Source: CALODL01 sp942492115
GTDB taxonomy: Bacteria; Planctomycetota; Phycisphaerae; UBA1845; CAIVHJ01
Reading direction: 5' to 3'
Length of the DNA: 64,000 bases
Assembly (NCBI GenBank): GCA_942492115.1
Contig: CALODL010000007.1
Coordinates: forward strand, 1 to 64,000
A model generated the notes under the pieces. That model searched no databases and was not told the DNA's origin. It saw nothing but the letters and a program-made list of their open reading frames with translations. Shown piece after piece: positions 1 through 8,476 of this stretch. The position numbers and the translations under genes were made by a program. How positions within the stretch are numbered: the stretch's first letter is position 1; the number at the start of each line of letters is the position of its first letter.

Positions 1-25
1 TTCCAGTCCAATCGGTGCCGACCAC

Positions 26-40
26 GGCGGCTACGCCGCC
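26..40. repeat. GC-rich perfect hairpin
   Basis: GGCGGC, a TAC spacer and GCCGCC form a 6-bp perfect inverted repeat just downstream of the VOC gene, which is transcribed toward it. It could be part of a terminator, but no T-run follows on the minus strand. The rest of positions 1-80 shows only a short CTAG-rich stretch at 52-62. Confidence 0.3.
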
Positions 41-80
41 AGCGTTACTGGGCTAGCTAGCTAAAGACTCAGCGCAGAAA

Positions 81-545
81 TCATTGCCCTGTGTACTGGC
101 CAACCAGCAAGCAGTGAGCGTCAGGATCGGCCACCCGCAATTCTCCGTCCTTCATATGTGGCGGGTGGTACACTTCAAACACGACAGATCTGCCGTCATT
201 CGGCCCTGGCTGTCCACAGTATTTCCCAGCGTCATGGAGGCCAGCGTTCAAAAGGTGAGCCCGTAGCTGCTGGACATCGTTTGAGAACATATAAAGCAGT
301 ATGGCCTGCTGCTCGGGTCTGACGGGCGCGTCAGCTTGGGCGAAGAAGACCTCGGCCGCAGAGCCATCCGGGTTGCACCTTTTCACAGATGCCCAAATCG
401 CTTCTCCTGTTTGCGTGCGGTAGAAATCATGCTCGCTGAAACCAAGCGCAGAGTAGAACGCGACGGACTGTTCGACGTCAGCAACATGAAGATACGGTAC
501 AACTCTATGGACGGAGGAATAGGAGTTCCCCACGGATTCCTTCAT
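81..545 (-). CDS. VOC (glyoxalase/bleomycin-resistance) family protein
   Basis: About 154 residues. The early segment VVPYLHVADVEQSVAFYSAL is the typical first beta-strand and helix of a vicinal-oxygen-chelate domain, and the late segment VFEVYHPPHMKDGELRVADP matches its closing half, where the final metal-ligand strand usually lies. Such proteins act as small cytoplasmic lyases, dioxygenases or binding proteins; the substrate cannot be read from sequence. I chose the ATG at 545 because GGAG lies 9 nt upstream and the domain begins about 10 residues in. A GTG at 602 in the same frame would add 19 residues but has a weaker ribosome site. It is read in the same direction as the primase-helicase upstream of it. 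Family confident, function open. Confidence 0.75.
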   Translation of the reverse strand: MKESVGNSYSSVHRVVPYLHVADVEQSVAFYSALGFSEHDFYRTQTGEAIWASVKRCNPDGSAAEVFFAQADAPVRPEQQAILLYMFSNDVQQLRAHLLNAGLHDAGKYCGQPGPNDGRSVVFEVYHPPHMKDGELRVADPDAHCLLVGQYTGQ

Positions 546-734
546 TCGGTCATGCTCCGTTATTTTGCAAACATCAATGGGATGTTCAGCCAACGATGCC
601 ACTAAGTCCGGCCCGGAGTTCGAGTCATTGTCATCGCCGTTGAGTGGCTCGTCCTCTTGCTCGCCTCAATATTGGTGCGACGACAATCGAACCCTCTGCA
701 GGCCACCGCTCGCCCTGTCTCGGCGGCACCTCGG

Positions 735-3350
735 TTACGCTTCTGACTCGCATCCAATCCACAGCTCATACATCTTGGAGTTGTTGCGCCTACCCACATC
801 CTCAATCATGATTCCGCTCGCTTCCAAGGTCGTCGCCTCATCACGCAACCTCGCGGCGAGGCTTCGAGGTGAGTTGACAGTGAGATTTAGGATCCCCGTC
901 TTCCTGGTGAGAATTCCGAAGGCCCACAATAGATCAGCGGCCGTGCCACGTATCCGTACTCCGTTCGCCTTGCGGTCCGTAATCGCGTCAACATGGTACT
1001 CAGACTCAAATGATTCTCGGCCAGCGCTGTGCAGTACTTCATGAGCCAGGGCCCCGATCAACTGTACCAGGCTGCTCGTACTCGACTGCGCCTCCGAAGC
1101 AATCGTTCCTTGACGTTGCACGATGCCGGCGACTAGCCGCCTCGCCTCTTCATTCTTGTCGCTCCTCGACAATGAAGGCTGCTCTACTTGCAACATGGCT
1201 TCGGCAATGAGACCCATACGCGCGAGAAACTCAAAGGACCGCGCCTTCGGATGATTGCCATGAGTTGAGTCAAGCCAGTCCTTCCACTCGACAATCCCTC
1301 CTTCTTCAATTCGCGGCAGAACATGATTCGCGAATATTCGGAGCCATCCTGAGAGGATCAGATTGCGAGCATCCAGCAAGTCCTCAATCGCGGACGTTTC
1401 AAGGAAATGCGACTGCCTGAATGATCGTGAGAAGACGAGTTCGTAGACTCGGTCCAGGACTTCGGCGCGACTGAGAGACTCGATTCCATTGATGATCAAC
1501 AAGCGGTTGACTTCTTGTCGGATCCTCTGGTCATCGCTATTGAGTCGCATTTTCGATCGGACGCCGCCGGTCGCCGCGAATATGACGATATCCTCCATCG
1601 ATCGACGGAGGTCCTTGTTTTCGACGTTGTCGAGGATCTGTAGCGGCATCCTGCTCGCGTACAAGGCCGCCGCACTCGGACGCACTTCAAGAATATCTGA
1701 ACCCGCAACAAGACACCCAATCAGACGGGACGCCACGGTTTTGCCACTCGCCTTATTCCCCGAGAATTTCATCAGGATCTTCACCCAGGAATATCCCAGA
1801 AGGAGTACATTCGGCAGCCACAGTTTGATCGTGAGGCGATCAACCTCATCGCACGCGAGGCGATCGACCAGCAGTGACTGGTACGCCCCGAGCGCCTCTG
1901 CCGTAGACACGTCTTCGACATATTCCAGCGGCGCGAATTCAGGTGGTGCGACCAGGCAGATGTTATCCGGATTACAGCCATTCACGACCTCGTCGACTTG
2001 GCCTGGGGACGCGACGACGATGTGTCCATGGTCTTCTCCGCATGAAATGTAGATGCGATTCGACTTGCGATCCGAATGTACCGGGCCACGGGTGGTTGTT
2101 CGCTGACCATGGACAACAGCATGGTTCGCAAGACGGTCGAGAGTGAGCTTCCCATCGAGATTAACCAGGCTTAGGTCCGCTACTTCTTGGAGGAGCGCTC
2201 TAAACTGCGATGTGTCAGCAATCCTGTATGTCCGGCCCTCATAATGCAAATGGGACTCATACTCGCCATCGGTGAAGAGGCGACCATGATGACAGAAGTA
2301 TGTGACAACAGCTCGTGCGAGCGCCTCTCTCAATGCGACACCCTTCTGGTCACCACGCATTACTCCGATCGCAGCTTGAAGCTCGGCACTCGACTCGGGC
2401 ACCACTACCTCGCCGCGATTGAACAAGTGACCGTTGTTGCGGGCCTTCTTGATAGTCCGGTCCATGTATTGTTCAAAGTGTTTGCCAGTTCCTTCAACGG
2501 CCTTTTCTCCACAAGGATACCGCGAGAAGATCGCCTTCACCTGGGGATCTGTGAGCCCCTCAGCGACCAACCTGTTGACCAGGGCCATATCTGCCTCCGA
2601 GCGTTCTCCGGTACGCTTGGCGTCAAATACTAGAGAGGCGGTAGCAGGCGACAATCGTTGAAGAACCTCGTCATGGTTGACGGCCAGTTGGACTGCCGGT
2701 GCCAAGAGCAGATGGTCATCCAGCTCAGGAAGAGTCTCCATTGGGTCACGTGAAATTGTCAGCTGTTGGATGATGTCGTCGATGCTGTATCTCATGCGCG
2801 CCGACTGGAGGATTTCCGATGGGAGAGGATTGGCTGCGTCCTTGTGATTCATCGTCCCGGGCAGCCGCATGACCCGGCTCGCATCTTGCACCTTGTCGCC
2901 CCCGTACGCGTTCCGCAACAGCCGGTTGGCTGTCTCCAGTGTGCCAATATCCGAACAGAAAGAATCGAGAAGAACGTAACCGTGTGCCCCTCGCCCTGAA
3001 TTGACGACGGTCAAGTCAAGGTCTCCACCAACGAGGCGAGAGATGCAGTCTCTTTGTGGGCATGATTTGCTGTCCAGGTCTGTCCATAGACACCATCCCC
3101 CCTTGGCTGAATCCTTGTTGCCTCTCTTTTGCGACCTGATGGCTGGCGAGAATGCCGCACATGCGTTGTTGAGATTCGAGAGTGCTAACAGCTTATCGAA
3201 TTCGGAGATGAGGTCGTTAGGTGATTGATACCAATGTTGACCATAGCAGCGGTCTTCGAGGAGGTCGCTGACCAAACGTACTTCGATGAATCCAGGCAGT
3301 GACTCATCTGTTGGAAAAAGGGATGTAAGGAAGTCGTGGGGTGTATACAT
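735..3350 (-). CDS. Primase-helicase of a mobile element (AEP-type primase plus ATPase)
   Basis: A protein of 871 residues. The N-terminal third looks like an archaeo-eukaryotic/RepB-like primase: a WTDLDSK segment (acidic pair about residues 91-93), NSGRGAHGYVLLD (about 117-129) and ASRVMRLPGTMNHKD (about 155-170). The central part has a P-loop, FSGNKASGKTVASRL (about 530-545), with a following LQILDN segment that could serve as Walker B, as in superfamily-3-like or D5-like helicase domains. Proteins with this order replicate plasmids, phages and integrative elements. The start at 3350 is set by AAGGAG 7 nt upstream; an in-frame ATG at 3425 lacks that support. It is preceded by a 12-bp inverted repeat and, 0.7-1 kb upstream, by a repeat cluster that may be the element's origin. 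No partner gene is close enough to be in an operon. Confidence 0.75.
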   Translation of the reverse strand: MYTPHDFLTSLFPTDESLPGFIEVRLVSDLLEDRCYGQHWYQSPNDLISEFDKLLALSNLNNACAAFSPAIRSQKRGNKDSAKGGWCLWTDLDSKSCPQRDCISRLVGGDLDLTVVNSGRGAHGYVLLDSFCSDIGTLETANRLLRNAYGGDKVQDASRVMRLPGTMNHKDAANPLPSEILQSARMRYSIDDIIQQLTISRDPMETLPELDDHLLLAPAVQLAVNHDEVLQRLSPATASLVFDAKRTGERSEADMALVNRLVAEGLTDPQVKAIFSRYPCGEKAVEGTGKHFEQYMDRTIKKARNNGHLFNRGEVVVPESSAELQAAIGVMRGDQKGVALREALARAVVTYFCHHGRLFTDGEYESHLHYEGRTYRIADTSQFRALLQEVADLSLVNLDGKLTLDRLANHAVVHGQRTTTRGPVHSDRKSNRIYISCGEDHGHIVVASPGQVDEVVNGCNPDNICLVAPPEFAPLEYVEDVSTAEALGAYQSLLVDRLACDEVDRLTIKLWLPNVLLLGYSWVKILMKFSGNKASGKTVASRLIGCLVAGSDILEVRPSAAALYASRMPLQILDNVENKDLRRSMEDIVIFAATGGVRSKMRLNSDDQRIRQEVNRLLIINGIESLSRAEVLDRVYELVFSRSFRQSHFLETSAIEDLLDARNLILSGWLRIFANHVLPRIEEGGIVEWKDWLDSTHGNHPKARSFEFLARMGLIAEAMLQVEQPSLSRSDKNEEARRLVAGIVQRQGTIASEAQSSTSSLVQLIGALAHEVLHSAGRESFESEYHVDAITDRKANGVRIRGTAADLLWAFGILTRKTGILNLTVNSPRSLAARLRDEATTLEASGIMIEDVGRRNNSKMYELWIGCESEA

Positions 3351-3403
3351 GCTCAAGCTCCTTGCAAGGAAAGGGGCATGCCGCGAACGCCCACGACTAC
3401 GCT

Positions 3404-3492
3404 CACGACATGCCCGAGGGAGCATGTATCAAATGCCTACGCGCGATGACATGACCAATCCCCAGACACAATCCGAGGATGGGCATGTCGTG
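3404..3492. repeat. 12-bp inverted repeat upstream of the primase gene
   Basis: CACGACATGCCC at 3404-3415 is the exact reverse complement of GGGCATGTCGTG at 3481-3492, with a further partial copy (GGGGCATG, 3373-3380). The arms lie 54-142 nt upstream of the primase start. A pair of operator half-sites or initiator-binding sites is plausible; no repressor gene for it is evident nearby. Confidence 0.45.
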
Positions 3493-4040
3493 TCGGGGTC
3501 GCACGACGAATGCCGTTGTGTTACTCAGTCGTCAGGGGAGTCGAATTGAGCAGGAGCCTGCTCATGGTGTTCAATGTGACGATCGAGATACTATTATACA
3601 CTTTCTTCGGAACGACCTTCGTTGAAAGACAAAGTTCTTTTTGTAAGAGTGCACTATTTCGAGGATGCCATGTGCCCGTTGAGAAATATTGCGACATCGT
3701 TGTGATCGCCGGTAATAAAAAAACTGCACACGGCGGACCTGTGCTTGTCTGCTGCGTACACAGAATGTCCTCCTCTAAGACTCACACAACCGCAATGGAG
3801 CCGCCGCGCATCCCGCGTGTTTTCACGATTCGATCAGTAGTCAGGTGTTGTTGGTCATCTTTGTGGCGATGGACACACAATACATGCAGCATGCAACACG
3901 AACGCATGGCGAGTATCGCGCAGCGCATCGACCAGGTCGATGATCGCACGCTAGAATATGACTGAACTCGTGCTCGCCTGATCAACCTACTGTGTCTTGA
4001 AGATGCTGCAGTTGCCACAGGGAAGGGGATCAGGGGACGC

Positions 4041-4336
4041 AATCCCCGAATCCCTACCGAATCCCGTAGGGAATCCCTGATTTCAAGTGTTGGCGTGTCA
4101 GACACTTATAGCCCATTCAGGGATTCCAGGGATTAATATGAGTATGTGTATGTATAAAAAGAAAAAGAGAGGTAGAGAAATATACAGACACACGCGCCAA
4201 ACGAATCCCCGAATCCCTGATTGAGCAAGACACAGATTCTAGAATCGCTGTTTGTGCCACACACGCTACGTTTTTCGACGTTCTCAGCGTCAGGGATTCC
4301 TCAAGGGAGTCCCCCAACGCCCAGGGATTCGAATCC
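4041..4336. repeat. Iteron-like cluster of AATCCC(C/T)GA repeats with an AT-rich core
   Basis: The motif GAATCCC(C/T/G) or its complement occurs about ten times: 4041-4049, 4049-4057, 4059-4067, 4071-4080, inverted at 4117-4127 and 4126-4134, direct twice in 4203-4220, inverted at 4290-4300, and finally inside the perfect palindrome GGATTCGAATCC (4325-4336). Between the copies at 4136-4195 is a purine/AT-rich stretch with few GC pairs. Repeats of a short word around an easily melted segment, next to a primase-helicase gene, is the layout of iteron origins. No experiment supports it here. Confidence 0.5.
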
Positions 4337-4591
4337 GTAAGAGACTTGGCAAGGAAGGGATTGCTCCCTGCGTCCCTCTTTGCCTGTGGCAATCCAAAAA
4401 CAAGCCACGTCCTGAACGGCGACAAGAATAGTGATGAACGTTTTATCGACCGCTAAGAACATGAATGTTGAACACAGCGACCGTGTGCATCTCTGGCGGT
4501 GCCTCCAGTCTGGGATTACCAACGCTGCATGATGGTGTGGCTGTAATGTGAGCCACGGATGATATCGTGCTGATCAGGACAGCGACACTGC

Positions 4592-5005
4592 CTAAATGTC
4601 TGGTGCAGTCAGCAGCACGTCAATCCCAGATGGCCCGCCGGTCCTGAGTGTCGTGGCGTTCTGAGGAAGGAAACGATTGACGGCTGAGTATGATGTCCTT
4701 GCGGTCGTCAGCTCAACTTGAAGCGGTTGTCGGTTGAAGGCATCTGGCGTGATGAAGAGGTACCGAGGCTCAAATCCGACCGAGGCACAGAAATACCAGA
4801 GCCTCTTGCTCGCGTTGGCGCAGCGACCATCGGGAAAGTGAATCACGGTTGTCAGGTGGAGCTGTGGTGCCGGCAGCCACAACACGATGCGAATGAGTGG
4901 GTAGTTGTCGCCGTAGGTGTCTTCAGCGACCTCGTGAACAACAGCGTCATAGATGCCGTCTGGCAGCGACGGATTGTCTCGTGGATGTGTCGGTATTCGT
5001 GGCAT
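4592..5005 (-). CDS. Hypothetical protein, mobile-element type
   Basis: A protein of 137 residues that I do not recognise by name. It opens with a pattern, DGIYDAVVHEVAEDTYGDN, then IRIVLWLP, seen in small phage and integrative-element proteins where a glycine-aromatic start leads into a beta-rich domain. No membrane segment or metal motif is present. No clear Shine-Dalgarno precedes the ATG at 5005. It is transcribed toward the repeat cluster and primase gene, which suggests the same element. I infer a replication or maintenance accessory role only from position. Confidence 0.5.
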   Translation of the reverse strand: MPRIPTHPRDNPSLPDGIYDAVVHEVAEDTYGDNYPLIRIVLWLPAPQLHLTTVIHFPDGRCANASKRLWYFCASVGFEPRYLFITPDAFNRQPLQVELTTARTSYSAVNRFLPQNATTLRTGGPSGIDVLLTAPDI

Positions 5006-5110
5006 GGAGAATACTGATTCTCTTGAAGCCCACGAATGTCCTGCGTGAATAGAAAGAAATCTATGATCTCGGTCTGGTTGCGAATCTGTAAATTGTCATG
5101 GGACTCCAAC

Positions 5111-5139
5111 GGGTCCCTCTTTGAGGCAAAAGGGGACCC
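5111..5139. repeat. Inverted repeat within a 560-nt non-coding stretch
   Basis: GGGTCCCTCTTT and AAAGGGGACCC (5111-5139) form an 11-12 bp stem with one mismatch. A shorter perfect hairpin, GGGGG-ATA-CCCCC, lies at 5177-5189. Nothing else in 5006-5562 looks like a gene. No T-run follows either hairpin, so neither is a clear intrinsic terminator. Confidence 0.35.
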
Positions 5140-5562
5140 ATTGAAAGGACGTGACTAGCACTAGCACATCTAGCTTGGGGGATACCCCCTCGAATTGCGA
5201 AAAAGGGCCCCAGAATTCTAGATGGGGGTGGGGTTCTACCTGCCGCAGTGATTAACGTCATGACACACAACAAGAGCACGAATAGCACCCGATGAAAACT
5301 GAGCTCACTCTAGGTGTTGGATCCCACCTTGCCGATGATGTTCCACCGCGGCATCGCTTGCCCGCCATGATTGGAATCCAGGGACAAAAACGCCAAGTGG
5401 GTGCAATGGTCGATCTGAAGTGCAAGAACCGAATCGGCCAAGATCTCCCAAGGAAGCATGGAGGCCGTTAGCCGTCTTTAGTCTGTTGTGGCAGATTGGT
5501 TGGACACCTGTGACCCATGTCAGTTACCGCCGCGTTCGAAGAGCGCTCAGTCCCACAAGAAT

Positions 5563-5868
5563 CTACGTCAGGCAATAGATCAACTGAGAAGTCTCTCCGT
5601 CGTGTTCAAAGTCAATCACCAATTTGGGCGCCTCATCTCGCCCTCGTCCACGGAGTTCGAACACAGCAATATCCCCTTCATTGCGCAGAGCGTCTAGCAA
5701 TCTATCTAGCTGTAGATGTTCGTTGCCTCCCTTGTACGTTACCCACAGCTGTCTTGTCGAGGTTCCGGCTGCACCTCCACAATGTTCATCGAATTCGAAT
5801 TCTCCCGCGTCGCATGCATTACGTGCGTTCTCAAACGCCTGACGAAGTACCAAGACGGAGCCGCTCAT
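5563..5868 (-). CDS. Small hypothetical protein
   Basis: A protein of 101 residues, acidic and soluble, with no motif I can name. Coding status rests on an excellent ribosome site: GGAGGTG lies 5 nt before the ATG at 5868. The sequence has an N-terminal helix (VLVLRQAFENARNACDAGEF) and a beta-rich second half. The neighbours are non-coding on both sides, so it is probably monocistronic. No function is proposed. Confidence 0.55.
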   Translation of the reverse strand: MSGSVLVLRQAFENARNACDAGEFEFDEHCGGAAGTSTRQLWVTYKGGNEHLQLDRLLDALRNEGDIAVFELRGRGRDEAPKLVIDFEHDGETSQLIYCLT

Positions 5869-6322
5869 GTGACACCTCCAAGTGATCTGGCCAATTCCCG
5901 AGTGAACTTCGGTCGTGTATGAGACTTCGGCTCACGCGAACTGACTGGTGAATTGCGTTTTTGGTAGGGATAATGCAGATCACAAGTAAGCCACATTATG
6001 GGCCTTGGTCGGTCTCTCAAGCCGTGGGCAATAGGATGACATGAGACCGCAATCAGGCTTAATCGCGGTCATTGAAGAAAGCCTGAGTAGATGTGTCCGA
6101 ACTGACGAGCCAATGCCTGGATTTGGAGTGCAACGGAAGCAGTATCGCCGGACCTCCAGACCGCCGGACCCGCCCCCCAGCCCACCTTCGACATCTCACA
6201 CGCCGTTGCAACTCAGGTTTATCGCTGACCGTAAGTCGTTAGCCGTGCTGGCAATCCTGTTGCGTTGGGCTCTTCCCCGAACCGTACGTTTCATTCTCCC
6301 CGGAAAAAGTTACGATTTACTC
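5869..6322. other. Non-coding stretch before the mercury locus
   Basis: A plus-strand reading frame from 6041 to 6361 exists, but it runs through the MerR promoter, has no ribosome site and has a composition unlike a protein. I see no gene, repeat or RNA here. Confidence 0.4.
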
Positions 6323-6354
6323 TTGACCTTAGAGCTAACTCGAAGGTGTAGACT
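6323..6354 (+). promoter_or_regulatory. MerR-type promoter and operator of the first mer operon
   Basis: TTGACC (6323-6328) and TAGACT (6349-6354) are separated by 20 bp, the over-long spacing typical of promoters activated by MerR proteins through DNA untwisting. The spacer holds a 22-bp dyad at 6326-6347, ACCTTnGAGnTAnCTCnAAGGT. The regulator gene starts 20 nt after the -10, so MerR probably controls its own operon. Confidence 0.8.
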
Positions 6355-6373
6355 CCTGTAGGAGATGACCACA

Positions 6374-6790
6374 ATGGCAGAAAAAGAGCAGTTGATGACG
6401 ATTGGCCAGGTAGCTCAGGTCACAGGCGTGACAACGCATACCCTTCGGTACTACCAGAAGGAAGGTATCCTCGCTCCCAAGGGTCGAAATGGAGCGGGTT
6501 ACCGCCTCTACGATGCCGAGGCTCTCGAACGGCTGCAATTCGTTCGTTCCGCTCAGGCCGTTGGCTTTACCCTCGACGACATCCGCACGCTGCTTCGTCT
6601 GGACGCGGGAAATGGCAAGTCCTGCCAAGCTGAGGTGCAGGGTCTGCTCAGGCAGCGGCTAGCGGAAGTCAACGAGAAGATGAAGGACTTAAAACGTGTC
6701 CAGACAGCTTTGGGGCGAGCCTTGAGACAATGCCAACGCTCGAACGGCGAGTGTACGGTAATAAAACAAATCCGCCCCAAGAGGAGTTGA
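6374..6790 (+). CDS. MerR family metal-responsive regulator (first copy)
   Basis: A protein of 138 residues. An N-terminal winged helix (MTIGQVAQVTGVTTHTLRYY) is followed by the dimerisation helix and a metal site with Cys84, Cys120 and Cys127. MerR proper has Cys82, Cys117 and Cys126, so the second interval (7 instead of 9) is shorter here. The metal may be Hg(II), but this loop is not canonical and another thiophilic ion is possible. The ATG at 6374 is preferred because AGGAG sits 9 nt upstream; the ATG at 6365 abuts that site. The gene heads a same-strand series of five genes (regulator, Cys-rich peptide, membrane transporter, outer-membrane protein, HMA lipoprotein) and lies directly behind its own dyad promoter. 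Confidence 0.88.
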   Translation: MAEKEQLMTIGQVAQVTGVTTHTLRYYQKEGILAPKGRNGAGYRLYDAEALERLQFVRSAQAVGFTLDDIRTLLRLDAGNGKSCQAEVQGLLRQRLAEVNEKMKDLKRVQTALGRALRQCQRSNGECTVIKQIRPKRS

Positions 6791-6793
6791 TTC

Positions 6794-6967
6794 ATGTTTA
6801 GGAAAGTCATGTTTGCTTTGGTTGCACCGGTCATGGGCGTAGCCCTTGCCGGGGCGGCAGCCTTGGCGACGCCTACTGATGATGGGTGTTGCTGCGTCGT
6901 CAATGATACGGGGCAGCTCGTCTGCACCATCACTGGCGAAGTCTTGGAAACGTGCTGCTGCGACTAG
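6794..6967 (+). CDS. 57-residue exported Cys-rich peptide with CCC...C...CCC
   Basis: The gene starts 3 nt after the MerR stop, with GAGGAG 7 nt before its ATG. The product has a signal peptide (MFRKVMFALVAPVMGVALAG then AAALA), and a mature part of about 30 residues with seven cysteines: GCCC, a lone VCT, and a terminal CCCD. Exported after cleavage at ALA-TP, it would be a small thiol sponge in the periplasm. The position between merR and a MerC-like transporter suggests a mercury-binding job; that is inference. I know no named family with this layout. The two triple-Cys clusters could bind several Hg(II) or Cu(I) ions. It is easily missed because it falls below common gene-length cut-offs. 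Confidence 0.72.
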   Translation: MFRKVMFALVAPVMGVALAGAAALATPTDDGCCCVVNDTGQLVCTITGEVLETCCCD

Positions 6968-6978
6968 CCGCAGCCTGG

Positions 6979-7010
6979 GTCCGTTCGTGGGAGAGGTACC
7001 CTCCCCGGAC
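6979..7010 (+). promoter_or_regulatory. Nested stem-loop between the Cys peptide and merC-like gene
   Basis: GTCCG (6979-6983) pairs with CGGAC (7006-7010) and, inside it, GGGAG (6989-6993) pairs with CTCCC (7001-7005). There is no T-run, so it is more likely an mRNA-stability or processing hairpin within the operon than a terminator. Confidence 0.35.
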
Positions 7011-7037
7011 GGGACACCGCACTGATGATTGAACTGA

Positions 7038-7484
7038 ATGGAAGTCGTGATGAGCCAGCTAGAACTAGACTCTGATACGCCCGTAAGAGCCAAGCGGCCC
7101 CGGCCCCCATGGCTGCAAACGCTCATAGCCGTGCCGGCAGCGGTGCTGCCTCTCTTGCCGAGTTTCTCATGCCCGGTGTGCATTGCGGCCTACGCCGGCG
7201 TTCTCTCGTCGCTCGGCCTCGGCTTCATGCTCAGCGACCGCGTGCAGAGGCCGCTTATCATTTTCTTCCTCACCGTCATGCTCGGGAGCGTTGTCTTGGC
7301 AACGAGGCAACACCGTCGATTGGGCCCGATTTGCGTGGTTCTGCTGGGGGTACTCGCCGTCGTCGCCGCCCGCATTGTCTGGAACGTGCCGTGGCTCGTG
7401 TATGCCGGCGTAGCATTGCTCGTTGCAGGAACCGTATGGAATCTAATCCTCAAGCGAGCCAGGCGACCCGCTCCTTCTGCGTAG
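7038..7484 (+). CDS. MerC/MerT-like inner-membrane mercury transport protein
   Basis: A protein of 148 residues with four predicted hydrophobic segments. The first carries FSCPVCIAAYAGVLSSLGLG, with a CPVC pair inside the membrane edge, as in MerC and related Hg(II) uptake proteins, which hand ions to cytoplasmic thiols. Length matches MerC (about 140). It lies in the mer operon after the Cys-rich peptide. The start may be ATG 7038 or ATG 7050; GGAAG precedes the second. It lacks a second cytosolic Cys pair, so assignment as MerC rather than another MerT-like transporter is by general resemblance. Confidence 0.65.
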   Translation: MEVVMSQLELDSDTPVRAKRPRPPWLQTLIAVPAAVLPLLPSFSCPVCIAAYAGVLSSLGLGFMLSDRVQRPLIIFFLTVMLGSVVLATRQHRRLGPICVVLLGVLAVVAARIVWNVPWLVYAGVALLVAGTVWNLILKRARRPAPSA

Positions 7485-7537
7485 ACTTGCTCTAAAAGCT
7501 CTTAGGACAGAAATGGCGGCAAGAAAGTGACCGAAGC

Positions 7538-8458
7538 ATGACCACAAAGCTGAGACCTGCGAACCGTTTGCGAACTCTTTGTTCATCTACCCGTATCCCG
7601 TTCGGGTTGGTTGGATTCTTGCTGTCTACCAGCAGCCTATCTGGGCAGATTCTGACTGAGAATGCTGGTGTGACTTCCCCCGAAACGCCAACGCTGCGTG
7701 AATACTTCACGTTCTTTGAATCCGAAAACGTAACCGACCTGCGGTTCAACCATCAGCTTCTTTTCGGCCTCAACCCCCGGACTGAGCTCCGACTTACTGT
7801 CCCAACGGTCGTGTCTCGCGACGTGTCCTCTGAAGGGTTCGCTGGTTTCAACCTATCCGAAAACATGTCCGGTCTCGGCGATATGTCCTTTCAAATCAAG
7901 TATTCGCTTTCTCAGACGGATGATGTGATGTCGTCCACGCGGTGGGCTGTCCTGGGCGAGCTCGTAGCCCCCACCGGACGCGACGACAGGAAGGCCAACG
8001 GGATTCGCATGCCGCGACGGCTTCAGCTTGGAACCGGTGGGTGGGGATACGGAATAGGCACAGCATACACCGTCATCCGGGACCGACACCGGTTCTCAAC
8101 TGACGTTTACTTTCGGCACCGCACGCGACATGAAGGATTTCGCCTTGGCGAATCACTTCATTGGGACCTGGCCTACTGGTACCGTTTGACGCCTGCAACA
8201 CACGACCCTGAGAACGAGACCATCGAGATTCGAGGAGTCTTCGAGCTACTCAGCACCTACCAATTTGAAAGCCGGCAAGGTAACAGGGGAGCCGGTGATG
8301 AAGGTCTGCTGGTCTGGGCCGCACCGGGCCTCCAAATCTACCCGCGGCGAGATGTACTCATTGAAGCCAGCGTGCAAATTCCAGTTGTTCAAACCGGAGA
8401 CGATGTCATTGGAGACCGTCGTTGGGGCTTCTTGATTGCCGTAAAGTTCCTGTTTTAG
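7538..8458 (+). CDS. Outer-membrane beta-barrel protein in the mer operon
   Basis: A protein of 306 residues. An N-terminal basic/hydrophobic segment ending ...SSLSGQ looks like a signal peptide. The rest is a run of alternating amphipathic strands (ELRLTVPTVVS, FQIKYSLSQ, WAVLGELVAPTGRDDRKANG) ending in ...IAVKFLF, the terminal-phenylalanine signature of outer-membrane proteins handled by the BAM complex. The pattern resembles transporter/porin families such as the MetA-pathway/DUF3187 kind. It is separated by 18 nt from the HMA lipoprotein downstream, so they are probably co-transcribed. A role in passing or sensing metal across the outer membrane is inference from position. Confidence 0.6.
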   Translation: MTTKLRPANRLRTLCSSTRIPFGLVGFLLSTSSLSGQILTENAGVTSPETPTLREYFTFFESENVTDLRFNHQLLFGLNPRTELRLTVPTVVSRDVSSEGFAGFNLSENMSGLGDMSFQIKYSLSQTDDVMSSTRWAVLGELVAPTGRDDRKANGIRMPRRLQLGTGGWGYGIGTAYTVIRDRHRFSTDVYFRHRTRHEGFRLGESLHWDLAYWYRLTPATHDPENETIEIRGVFELLSTYQFESRQGNRGAGDEGLLVWAAPGLQIYPRRDVLIEASVQIPVVQTGDDVIGDRRWGFLIAVKFLF

Positions 8459-8476
8459 CGTGATGAGGAGTTACTC

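Larger units (their letters stand above)
3351..4591. other. Non-coding 1.2 kb upstream of the primase-helicase
   Basis: I see no convincing gene here. The stretch holds a 12-bp inverted repeat at 3404-3415/3481-3492, a minus-strand TATAAT at 3593-3598 that could be the -10 of a primase promoter (no clear -35), and the AATCCC-type repeat cluster at 4041-4336. It looks like a replication and control region. Confidence 0.5.

Noticed and set aside
602..805. 67-codon minus-strand frame between the VOC gene and the primase
   Set aside because: It overlaps the end of the primase gene in another frame, and its composition is Arg/Thr/Ser-rich, without a ribosome site.
6041..6361. A 106-codon plus-strand frame before merR
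   Set aside because: It overlaps the MerR promoter and operator, lacks a ribosome site and has a proline/arginine-rich composition unlike a protein.
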